42,979 nucleotides of DNA from Desulfobacteraceae bacterium. GTDB lineage: Bacteria > Desulfobacterota > Desulfobulbia > Desulfobulbales > Desulfobulbaceae. The position numbers and the translations under genes were made by a program. Of the stretch, positions 16,882-23,782 are shown piece by piece. The notes under the pieces were generated by a model. The model was not told the origin of the DNA, did no database searches, and saw only the letters and a program-made list of their open reading frames with translations. Each line of letters opens with the position of its first letter. Within the stretch, counting starts at the first letter, position 1. The stretch is taken from assembly GCA_011372855.1 (NCBI GenBank), contig DSAE01000048.1, positions 1 through 42,979 on the forward strand, read 5' to 3'.

Positions 16882-16917
16882 TTTCCGGACCGCCCCGGAA
16901 CAGAGGAGGATCAGCGG

Positions 16918-17280
16918 ATGAACAGAATGACTGCAATCGGCTTGGCCCTGGTGTTCGGCCTGGTCTGTTCCGCGGGACAGGCCATGGATTACGGCAACAT
17001 GACCAATGAAGAACTGGCGGAACTGCGCGGCGCCATTCTCAATGCTCCGGAAGCGGAACGCAGGGCCTTTGAGAATGAGTGGGAAAAACGGCTCCCGGAC
17101 ATGTCCGAGGAGGAGAAAGAGCGATTTGCGGACCGTGAGGGAGCCGATCCCGGCAAGGAGCGGCAGGGCAAGCAGCCCCACATCCAGGGACGCGGATATG
17201 ATGAACAGGGGATGGGTACGGTAATCCACGGCGGCGGCGGCCCGCTGCCGCCGGATGTCCTTCCCGGCGCGGGCAGATAA
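16918..17280 (+). CDS. small exported protein, DUF1104-like
   Basis: The 120-residue protein has a Sec signal (MNRMTAIGLALVFGLVCSAGQAM). The mature part starts with DYGNMTNEELAELRGAILNA, the pattern of the small DUF1104-type exported proteins, followed by a charged helix (ENEWEKRLPDMSEEEKERF) and a Gly/Pro-rich tail. There are no cysteines in the mature part. A GAGGAGG ribosome site lies 8 bases before the ATG. Function unknown; a periplasmic helper role is only a guess. It follows tilS on the same strand. Confidence 0.75.
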   Translation: MNRMTAIGLALVFGLVCSAGQAMDYGNMTNEELAELRGAILNAPEAERRAFENEWEKRLPDMSEEEKERFADREGADPGKERQGKQPHIQGRGYDEQGMGTVIHGGGGPLPPDVLPGAGR

Positions 17281-17519
17281 CCGGCTGATTGACTCCGGGT
17301 GCCGAGCGGGGAAGGGTTGCCGGATGTTTCCGCATCCCCCGTTCCTTGCAGGCGGTTGCGGCGCAGGCGGCAGTGACGGGCGAAAGGCGCCGAGAAAAAT
17401 TTTTCTGTATTTTTCTCCCGTCGTCCTTATAGTTTTCCGAACCTGGCAGGGAGACGCCGGAAAATGTTCTGCCGGGCCGCTGGAATCGCAACGGTGCGGT
17501 CATCCATGGGCTTGTGATC

Positions 17520-17544
17520 AGGGGGTTTGCCCCCCTTTTTTTTT
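17520..17544 (+). terminator. GC hairpin with T-run in the dsbB leader
   Basis: GGGGG-TTTG-CCCCC followed by nine T residues is a textbook intrinsic terminator. It lies only 30 bases before the dsbB start, so it either ends the transcript from upstream or acts as an attenuator in the dsbB leader. The gap 17281-17573 also contains a 14-bp palindrome, AGAAAAATTTTTCT (17393-17406), which could be a protein site or promoter-region dyad. Confidence 0.75.
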
Positions 17545-17573
17545 CCTTCTGGATAATAAGGAGTCTTTTTCTT

Positions 17574-18011
17574 ATGACAAACGGTTCGCAAACTGCCGGT
17601 TGGGGATGGGGGATCCTGTTTCTGTGCTGGCTCGCAGCCTCCGTATCAACCCTGGGAAGTTTATTCTTCAGCTGGGTGATGGAGTTCCCTCCCTGTGTCC
17701 TGTGCTGGTACCAGCGGATTTGCCTGTTTCCCCTGGTCGTCATCCTGGCCGCGGGGCTTTTCCCCCTCGACCGGGGCGTGATCAGATATTCGCTCCCCCT
17801 GGCCGTTCTCGGCTGGGTGACGGCCTTTTATCATAACCTGCTGTACGCGGGGATAGTTCCGGAGACTATCCAGCCGTGCGCCCGGGGTGTTTCCTGCAAG
17901 GAAGAATATATCGACCTTTTCGGGTTCATATCCATCCCGATGCTTTCCCTGTTTTCATTTTCAATCATCATAGCCCTGCTGCTTCTTTTTAAATGGAGGA
18001 TATCCCGATGA
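17574..18011 (+). CDS. dsbB: DsbB/BdbC-family disulfide oxidoreductase
   Basis: The 145-residue inner-membrane protein has four hydrophobic segments and two periplasmic cysteine pairs: CVLC (Cys41/44, followed by WYQR) and Cys102/Cys108 in QPCARGVSC. This is the layout of DsbB/BdbC, which re-oxidises a DsbA-type thiol oxidase and passes electrons to quinone. Its small size is closer to BdbC of Gram-positives than to E. coli DsbB. The start at 17574 has AAGGAG 11 bases upstream; the longer track ORF runs through the terminator hairpin and is unlikely. Its last codons overlap the next gene by ATGA, so the pair is translationally coupled. Confidence 0.92.
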   Translation: MTNGSQTAGWGWGILFLCWLAASVSTLGSLFFSWVMEFPPCVLCWYQRICLFPLVVILAAGLFPLDRGVIRYSLPLAVLGWVTAFYHNLLYAGIVPETIQPCARGVSCKEEYIDLFGFISIPMLSLFSFSIIIALLLLFKWRISR

Positions 18012-18661
18012 AATATGTTCTTTTCACCCTTGCCGCCCTTGCGTTGATTGCGGGCTTCATGTTCGCCGGTTCCTATTATAAGGAAAAACAGGCGGAAAAG
18101 TTCGGTTTCCTGGCCCAGGAGAACGTGTCGGTTTTTATCAGAGACCATTCTCCTACCCTGGGCAGCGACGAGGCGAAAGTGTATCTGATCGAGTTCATGG
18201 ACCCGGCCTGTGAAACGTGCGCGGCATTTTCGCCCTTTGTCAAGCATCTCATGAATACCCATCCCGGCCGGATCAAACTTGTCCTCCGCTACGCTCCTTT
18301 TCATGAAGGTGCCGACTATTTCGTCAAAATTCTCGAGGCGGCCGGCAGACAGGGAAAATACTGGGAAACCCTCGACGTCATGTACAGGTCGCAACCGCAC
18401 TGGGCCAGTCACCATAATCCCCAGCCTGAAAAAATATGGCAGTTCCTCCCCTATGCCGGCGTCGATCTCGATCAAATCAGAAAAGACATGAATGATCCTG
18501 AGTTTGTCCGCCTGATCGAGCAGGACCTTGCCGATGCCGCCGCCCTTGATGTCCGCAAGACACCCGGTTTCTTTGTCAACGGCAAACCGCTGCAGACATT
18601 CGGCTACGAGCAGCTGCAGGAACTGGTCCAGGCGGAAATCCGGGCGACTTATCCGGAATAA
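18008..18661 (+). CDS. membrane-anchored DsbA-like thiol oxidoreductase
   Basis: The 217-residue protein starts with an uncleaved-looking signal anchor (YVLFTLAALALIAGFMFAGSYY) and then a DsbA/thioredoxin-fold domain. The active site is CETC (Cys68/71) in FMDPACETCAAFSPF, and the cis-proline loop is KTPGFFVNGKPL. The match to BdbD/DsbA-type thioredoxin_4 proteins is good. It should oxidise cysteines in exported proteins and be recharged by the coupled DsbB. The ATG at 18008 has GGAGG 8 bases upstream, inside the dsbB end; the ORF-track start at 17993 is less likely. The pair suits maintaining disulfides in an anaerobe's periplasm. Confidence 0.92.
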   Translation: MKYVLFTLAALALIAGFMFAGSYYKEKQAEKFGFLAQENVSVFIRDHSPTLGSDEAKVYLIEFMDPACETCAAFSPFVKHLMNTHPGRIKLVLRYAPFHEGADYFVKILEAAGRQGKYWETLDVMYRSQPHWASHHNPQPEKIWQFLPYAGVDLDQIRKDMNDPEFVRLIEQDLADAAALDVRKTPGFFVNGKPLQTFGYEQLQELVQAEIRATYPE

Positions 18662-18713
18662 CCTCAGCCGTTTGGGCAGCGGGCAGTCAGGGATTTTCTG
18701 CCTGGTCTCCCGT

Positions 18714-18742
18714 TTGACTTTTGAATACCGGTCCCCTATACT
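18714..18742 (+). promoter_or_regulatory. strong sigma70-type promoter for the selenocysteine peroxiredoxin
   Basis: TTGACT (18714-18719) and TATACT (18737-18742) are 17 bases apart, five of six matches each. The transcript would start near 18749, leaving a GC-rich leader of about 150 bases before the ribosome site at 18887. I see no known riboswitch in that leader. Confidence 0.75.
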
Positions 18743-18900
18743 GATTGTATGGGTTCTGGCTGGGCGCGGGCGGGGTGACTGCCTGCGCGAGGGCAATCCC
18801 GGGTGAGCCGGCGCAGAGCATGGAATCGCCCCGGCCGCTCCTCCGGTGAATCGCTTCCGCCCGGGCAGCCGGTGTAAAAAATTCAAAAGGAGAAATGTCT

Positions 18901-19620
18901 ATGGCGAAAGAGGTCAAAGTCGGATGCGCAAGACCCACCGGAGGTCCTGTGGGAGAAAAAGTTCCGGAAAAGGCTCAGGGAGAGGAAAAGCAGCAAAAGG
19001 AGGTATCGACAATGATTCAGGTTGGCAGGAAGGCTCCGGACTTCACCGCACCGGGCTACCGGCAGGGTAAATTCATCAGTGTACAGCTGTCTGATTATCT
19101 TGGGAAATGGGTCCTCCTTTGTTTTTACCCCGGTGACTTCACTTTTGTCTGAGCAACGGAGATTTCGGCAGTTGCCGAAAAACATAAGGATTTCAAAAAA
19201 CTCGGGGTGGAAATTCTCTCCATGAGCATCGACAGCGTCTTTGTCCACAAAATGTGGGATGACCACGAGCTGTCCAAAATGGTGAAGGGAGGAGTTCCTT
19301 TTCCCATGCTGTCAGATGCCGGCGGCAGGGTCGGCAGGGTGTTCGGCGTCTATGACGAGGACGCCGGGGTCGAAACCCGCGGGAGATTCATCATCGATCC
19401 GGACGGGGTGATCCAGGGGTACGAAGTCCTGACCCCGCCGGTGGGAAGAAATGTGAATGAATCCATCCGGCAGGTCCAGGCCTTTCAGCTGATAAGGGAG
19501 ACAAAGGGAGCGGAAGCGACGCCCTCCGGCTGGCGGCCGGGCAAAATGACCCTGCAGCCGGGCCCGGACCTGGTCGGCAACGTCTGGAAGGTCTGGAAAA
19601 CCGACATGGCATTTGACTGA
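18901..19620 (+). CDS. selenocysteine-containing peroxiredoxin (UGA at 19150-19152)
   Basis: Two same-frame ORFs (18895-19152 and 19207-19620) are one gene read through a UGA. The product has an AhpC/Prx fold: APDFTAPGY, then [23 protein letters not shown], then [12 protein letters not shown] and [18 protein letters not shown]. In ordinary AhpC the U position is the peroxidatic Cys of FTFVCPTE. With selenocysteine the protein is 239 residues, Sec84 from ATG 18901, or Sec47 from the internal ATG 19012, the usual Prx position. It should reduce peroxides in the cytoplasm. There is no Cys after Sec, so no C-terminal resolving Cys; an external thiol or N-terminal GCARPTGGP Cys may resolve it. The downstream sequence stays conserved-looking, which argues against a pseudogene. 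ATG 18901 has AAGGAG 8 bases upstream; ATG 18895 is too close to it. Confidence 0.9.
18997..19014 (+). promoter_or_regulatory. strong internal ribosome site and alternative start of the peroxiredoxin
   Basis: AAGGAGG (18997-19003) lies 8 bases before an in-frame ATG at 19012 that begins [11 protein letters not shown], the canonical Prx N-terminus. The gene therefore has two well-placed ribosome sites, and either a 37-residue extended form, a short form, or both may be made. Confidence 0.65.
19150..19180 (+). promoter_or_regulatory. bacterial SECIS-like element at the UGA codon
   Basis: After the UGA (19150-19152), TTTCGGC (19163-19169) pairs perfectly with GCCGAAA (19174-19180), closing an AGTT loop. 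The loop begins 17 bases after the UGA, within the spacing known for bacterial SECIS elements, and has G as the second loop base, as SelB-binding loops usually do. The stem is inside the coding sequence ([10 protein letters not shown]), as expected in bacteria. SelB binding itself is inferred. Confidence 0.75.
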
Positions 19621-19690
19621 ACCCGGCCAGCCCGCCGGCCTCATCTCCTGCCGCGGGCAGTTGACCATATCCGGAGGCGCGTTTTATGCA

Positions 19691-19717
19691 GAAGCGGGGT
19701 CGAAGCGGCCCCGCTTC
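19691..19717. terminator. hairpin between convergent peroxiredoxin and selB genes
   Basis: GAAGCGGGG (19691-19699) pairs with CCCCGCTTC (19709-19717) around a 9-base loop. Short T-rich tracts lie on both flanks (TTTT after the right arm; AAAA before the left arm on the plus strand), so it may end transcripts from both directions. Confidence 0.6.
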
Positions 19718-19836
19718 CCAGTTTTGAGGCAGTTTGAGCCTGATCCGGACGGACCGCCGCCCGTGGCGGCAAAACAATCCCGCCGCCGCCCTTCCTCCGC
19801 CGCAAAGCGGAATCGCAGGGGGAATCGCGGAACCCT

Positions 19837-21768
19837 TCAGCCTTTGCGCAGCACCCGCTTGTCGCCGATGCGGATGGTCAGCTTGATCTTGTCGAGATAT
19901 TCAAGCAGGGGAATGGAGTATTTGCGGGTGAGCCCGGTCAGATCCTTGAACCGGGGGGCGTCGATTTCGCCATGGTGCTGAATGTAGGACGAGACCTTTT
20001 TGCCCAGTTCCTCTATGCTGGACGTTTCAAAATAGAGGGATTTCGTCACCTTGATCAGTTTTTTCTCCTGCAGCAGCAGGTTCAGGACCTGCAGGATCTG
20101 TTTTTCGGGAAAATCGACCAGCGAGCCGATGACCTCCTGGAGGTTCGGCGGAGTGAGCCCGCTGTCCCGGTAGACCTTGAGGATCCGGTCCTTCATGTCC
20201 TGTTCGTCGACCTGCAGCGTCACCTTGAAGTCGGCCAAACGAAGATCCGCCTGGTCCTGGACGATGGTGTTTCGTTTTACCAGGCTGTTGATGACGTATT
20301 GGAAGAGCTTCGGGTCCACCGGCGGCCTGAGACTGAGACCCGAGCGCAGCTCTTCCCTGGCCAGGCCGCTTTTCAGGGGATTCTCCCGGTGATACTGTTT
20401 GAGGATATCGAGGATTTTCGCGGCGAGGTTGTCGACCACGGAGCCGGCCACCATCCACTGCCGCTCCGAATCGACCACCACAATTTCTCCGCTGGAAACC
20501 GGCAGTTGGAGAAGCTTTTTCAGGCGGTTGCCGAAAACGCCCAGCCGGGTTGAGAGCTGCTGCTGCGTCAATCCTTTCGGCCCCGCTTCTTCAAGGAACA
20601 GCTGGAGCCGTTCGATGTCCGTTCCCTCGGTATAGAGGGTGAAAATTTTTCGATTTTTCTCGCGGTCGACGGGGGTGGCCCGCTTACGTTTGGGCGGGGC
20701 GTTGTTGAGGATCGTTCCGCCGCCGATGGTCCGTATGGGTGAATAACTGCGGATAACGTAGCGGTCGCCCGGCCAGACGGCAGCCGGCTCCTGCAATATG
20801 AGCTGGACGGAAACCGTGTCGCCCGGCTGGACCTCCTCCGTATCCATGAAGACGATCCTGCCGGTTATTTCCCTGGTGCCGACGTGAACCCGTACCAGGG
20901 ACCTGTTTTTCAGCTTGGCCGGATTGGATTCCAGGTAATGAAAGCGGGCGTCAAGCAAGGTGGAATTGACCAGGCTGCCGGGCGCCGCGGCCATGTCGCC
21001 CCGATTGATCTGTTCTTTTTCCACACCTTGGAGATTAATGGCGGTCCGGTGGCCGGCCTCGACCAGCCCCACATCCTTGCCGTGCACCTGGATGCCCCGT
21101 ATTTTCGCCTTGACCAGGGAGGGATAAAATTCGATTTCCTCGCCGACGCCAATTCTGCCGTCCATGGAGGACCCCGTGATGACGGTGCCGAAGCCCTTCA
21201 TGGAAAAGACCCGGTCGACGGCCAGCCGGAACGGACCGAATTCTTCATGCACGGGAATGGCGCGGACCTTGTCGTCGATGAGCTGCACCACCCGGTCGAT
21301 GCCTTCACCGGTCACCGATGAGACAGCGACCATCGGCGCGCTTTCCAGGAACGTGTTCATGAAGTGCTCCCGGATGTCTTCTTCGACCATTTCCAGCCAT
21401 TCCTCGTTGACCATATCCTTTTTGGTCAGCACAATGATGCCCTCGTTAATGCCGAGCAGCTGGCAGATTTCGAAATGCTCCCGGGTCTGGGGCATGATGC
21501 CCTCGTCGGCGGCGATGACAAAGACGACCAGATCCATGCCGGCGGCGCCGGCGACCATGTTGCGGACGAACTTTTCGTGGCCGGGCACATCGACGATGCC
21601 GATGCGGCGGCCGCTGGGCAGGTCAAGGTAGGCGAAGCCCAGTTCAATGGTGATTCCCCGTTCTTTTTCCTCCTTGAGGCGATCGGTGTCGATGCCGGTC
21701 AGGGCGCGGATCAGGCTGGTTTTGCCGTGATCCACATGTCCCGCGGTGCCAAGTATGATTTCACGCAT
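19837..21768 (-). CDS. selB: selenocysteine-specific elongation factor SelB
   Basis: SelB delivers Sec-tRNA to UGA codons marked by a SECIS hairpin. The 643-residue protein opens with an EF-Tu-like GTPase: [14 protein letters not shown] (P-loop), [13 protein letters not shown] (switch), [15 protein letters not shown] and the base motif LTKKDMV. Two beta-barrel domains follow ([20 protein letters not shown]). From about residue 370 lie the winged-helix repeats of SelB that bind SECIS RNA ([20 protein letters not shown] to the C-terminus, including [20 protein letters not shown]). Those RNA-binding repeats separate it from EF-Tu and IF-2. The gene is convergent to the selenoprotein gene. selA, selD and selC (tRNA-Sec) are not in the window. 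Confidence 0.97.
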   Translation of the reverse strand: MREIILGTAGHVDHGKTSLIRALTGIDTDRLKEEKERGITIELGFAYLDLPSGRRIGIVDVPGHEKFVRNMVAGAAGMDLVVFVIAADEGIMPQTREHFEICQLLGINEGIIVLTKKDMVNEEWLEMVEEDIREHFMNTFLESAPMVAVSSVTGEGIDRVVQLIDDKVRAIPVHEEFGPFRLAVDRVFSMKGFGTVITGSSMDGRIGVGEEIEFYPSLVKAKIRGIQVHGKDVGLVEAGHRTAINLQGVEKEQINRGDMAAAPGSLVNSTLLDARFHYLESNPAKLKNRSLVRVHVGTREITGRIVFMDTEEVQPGDTVSVQLILQEPAAVWPGDRYVIRSYSPIRTIGGGTILNNAPPKRKRATPVDREKNRKIFTLYTEGTDIERLQLFLEEAGPKGLTQQQLSTRLGVFGNRLKKLLQLPVSSGEIVVVDSERQWMVAGSVVDNLAAKILDILKQYHRENPLKSGLAREELRSGLSLRPPVDPKLFQYVINSLVKRNTIVQDQADLRLADFKVTLQVDEQDMKDRILKVYRDSGLTPPNLQEVIGSLVDFPEKQILQVLNLLLQEKKLIKVTKSLYFETSSIEELGKKVSSYIQHHGEIDAPRFKDLTGLTRKYSIPLLEYLDKIKLTIRIGDKRVLRKG

Positions 21769-21816
21769 GGTTCAGTGCTCTCTGCCTGATATGAAAGGAG
21801 TGACGGAGCGGTACTC

Positions 21817-22458
21817 TTATGGAAAACCGTTGTGCAGAAAGGGATTTGCCCTGGCCTCATCACCAATGGTCGATCGGTTGCCTTCGTAGCCGTGCCCCGG
21901 CCAGACGATGGTGTCGTCGGGCAGGACAAGCAGCCGGGTGCGGATCGAGTTCAGCAGTTCCCCGGTCGATCCCCCGGGAAAGTCGGTCCGTCCGACTCCG
22001 CCGGTAAAGAGGGTGTCCCCGGTAAAGCAGTGCGGTTTGCTGTAGAGGCAGATGCCGCCGGGCGTATGGCCCGGGGTGTGGATCACCTGCAACTGCTCCC
22101 GGCCGAACTGAATGACGTCCCCGTGGTCAACCAGCCTGTCGGGCCGGGGCGACTCGGGCAGCCCGAGAATGGAAAAGTATTCCCGCACCTCAGGCTGCCA
22201 GAAGAAGGCCGCGTCCTCTCTGTGCATGATGATCTCGGCGCCGGTTTTCTCCTGCAGGGGGCCATTGCCGCAAACATGATCGGGATGGCCGTGGGTGGCG
22301 ACAAGATAACGGACGGAGGCGTTGAGTCGGGCGCACCGGTCCAGTATCCGCTCCTCTTCGCCGCCGGGATCGATTATCACCGCCTGTCTGGTTTCCTCGC
22401 AGGCGACGATATAACAGCACACCTGCATCATTCCCACGGTCAGTTGTTCTATTCGCAT
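21817..22458 (-). CDS. MBL-fold hydrolase, glyoxalase II-like
   Basis: The 213-residue protein is a metallo-beta-lactamase-fold hydrolase of the glyoxalase II/YcbL type. Metal ligands are seen in VATHGHPDHVCGN (HxHxDH), HTPGHTPGG, FTGDTLFTGGVGRTD and WPGHGYEG. It may hydrolyse a thioester or similar small substrate in the cytoplasm. The C-terminal domain that binds glutathione in true glyoxalase II is absent, so glutathione is not implied. The track starts at 22569 inside mrp; I prefer ATG 22458, which starts MRIEQLTVGMMQ, the usual first strand. It lies between mrp and selB with gaps of 70 and 48 bases on the same strand, so the three are probably co-transcribed. Confidence 0.88.
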   Translation of the reverse strand: MRIEQLTVGMMQVCCYIVACEETRQAVIIDPGGEEERILDRCARLNASVRYLVATHGHPDHVCGNGPLQEKTGAEIIMHREDAAFFWQPEVREYFSILGLPESPRPDRLVDHGDVIQFGREQLQVIHTPGHTPGGICLYSKPHCFTGDTLFTGGVGRTDFPGGSTGELLNSIRTRLLVLPDDTIVWPGHGYEGNRSTIGDEARANPFLHNGFP

Positions 22459-22528
22459 GCGATCATTTTCCCGGCTGTGTGCAAGGCACGTTTGAGGCGG
22501 ACGGACATGGTATTGAATCGGGTTGTGC

Positions 22529-23512
22529 TTAACAGTCGCATTTGTTGGGGTCGCAGCCGCCGGGTCCACAGGCGCAGTCTGACCCCAGGGGATTGATTGT
22601 TTTCAGATGGGCGGGGGTGGTGGCCGGCAAACGCAGGGCCACGGCCTCGATGATAGCGCTGAACGCGCTGGTCGCCGGAGTGGCGGCGCCGGACGAGAGA
22701 TAGGGCTCGCCCGTATCGCCCGCGGTGACGACCCGGGGGTCCATGGGCACGCGTCCCAGGAAGGGGAGATCAAACTCGCGGGCAACCTGTTCGCCGCCGC
22801 CGGAGCTGAAAATATTCACTGTTTTTTCGCAGTGCGGGCAGACGAAGCCGGACATGTTTTCCACCACTCCGAGGACCGGCATATTGAGCGTCCGGCAGAA
22901 ATTGATGGACTTCCTGACATCGGCCAGGGCAACGGATTGGGGCGTGGTGACAATCAGGGCATGGACGTTTTTTATGGTCTGCGCGACGGAGAGCGGTTCG
23001 TCTCCCGTGCCGGGCGGCGCGTCGACAATGAGATAATCGAGCTCGCCCCAGTCCATGTCGGCCACAAACTGCCGTATGGCCTGTATTTTCAGGGGGCCGC
23101 GCCAGATTATGGCTTCATCCCGGTTTTTCATCATATATTCAAGAGATACAACCTTGAGCTTATCGTTGTACATGAGGGTCGGAACAAGATCGCTTGGATT
23201 TTTCGGGGGTACCAGGGGATCGGTGAGGTTGAGCATTCTGATGACATCCGGTCCGTGCAGGTCGACATCCATCAGGCCCACCATGAATCCCCTGTCTGCA
23301 AGGCCCAGGGCCAGGTTGACCGCGACGGTGGATTTGCCGACCCCGCCCTTGCCGCTCATGACCAGGATTTTGTTTTTGATTTTGCCAAGGGATCTGGTGA
23401 TGGCGATCTCCTGTTGCGCGAGGGCGGCCTGCGCCCCGGTGTCGCTGCCTTTCTGCGAGGACCCGCAGGAAGATTTCTGTTCGGAACTGCATGATTTGCA
23501 TGATTCAGACAT
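22529..23512 (-). CDS. mrp: Mrp/NBP35-family Fe-S carrier ATPase with Cys-rich ends
   Basis: This 327-residue ParA-type ATPase of the Mrp/NBP35/ApbC family helps load Fe-S clusters in the cytoplasm. The deviant Walker A is MSGKGGVGKSTVAVNLALG (about 52-70), followed by DVDLHGPDV, DAPPGTGDE and the family CxxC FVCPHCEKTVNIF that binds a bridging cluster. Beyond the core, the N-terminus has CKSCSSEQKSSC and the C-terminus ends CACGPGGCDPNKCDC. The extra N-terminal cysteines resemble the NBP35 ferredoxin-like motif; the C-terminal ones are an unusual tail. It heads the mrp-MBL-selB run, away from the hybrid kinase on the other strand. Confidence 0.94.
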   Translation of the reverse strand: MSESCKSCSSEQKSSCGSSQKGSDTGAQAALAQQEIAITRSLGKIKNKILVMSGKGGVGKSTVAVNLALGLADRGFMVGLMDVDLHGPDVIRMLNLTDPLVPPKNPSDLVPTLMYNDKLKVVSLEYMMKNRDEAIIWRGPLKIQAIRQFVADMDWGELDYLIVDAPPGTGDEPLSVAQTIKNVHALIVTTPQSVALADVRKSINFCRTLNMPVLGVVENMSGFVCPHCEKTVNIFSSGGGEQVAREFDLPFLGRVPMDPRVVTAGDTGEPYLSSGAATPATSAFSAIIEAVALRLPATTPAHLKTINPLGSDCACGPGGCDPNKCDC

Positions 23513-23631
23513 GGGAATTTCTCCGTATATGAGGCAAATGAATGTAAGGATGGCTGAGTATCAAAGCATACTCTAATTCCGGGAGGCTGAAAAGCAAAGA
23601 AAAAATGTCCCGGCCTGTGATCCTGGACCGA

Positions 23632-23662
23632 TTCCCCGGAAAAAGCGGGCGATGCCGGGGAA
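23632..23662. other. hairpin in the mrp/kinase divergent gap
   Basis: TTCCCCGG (23632-23639) pairs with CCGGGGAA (23655-23662) around a 15-base loop. No T-run follows on either strand. It lies between divergently transcribed genes, upstream of the kinase promoter, so a leader or protein-binding role is possible. Confidence 0.45.
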
Positions 23663-23677
23663 AATCAGGCAAATATT

Positions 23678-23708
23678 TTGACAATTATTGGAAATCATGT
23701 CAATAATT
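23678..23708 (+). promoter_or_regulatory. promoter with overlapping dyad for the hybrid kinase
   Basis: TTGACA (23678-23683) and AATAAT (23702-23707) are 18 bases apart. A perfect 8-bp inverted repeat, AATTATTG (23683-23690) and CAATAATT (23701-23708), fills the spacer and covers the -10. A regulator bound there would block RNA polymerase. The gap 23513-23782 holds no supported ORF. Confidence 0.6.
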
Positions 23709-23782
23709 CAGACGGTCGTGTCTTTTCATGTTCTTCCGTGCCGGGTCAGGCTTAACCACTCAATATTTATCGCCAAGCGGGC

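Noticed and set aside
18895-19152. Short stand-alone ORF ending at UGA, suggesting a truncated or pseudogene peroxiredoxin
   Set aside because: The same frame continues as a well-kept Prx sequence, the UGA is at the catalytic Cys position, a SECIS-like hairpin follows and selB is adjacent.
19621-19836. Possible tRNA-Sec (selC) gene near selB
   Set aside because: I looked for a long acceptor stem and a TCA anticodon loop and found only the terminator-like hairpin.
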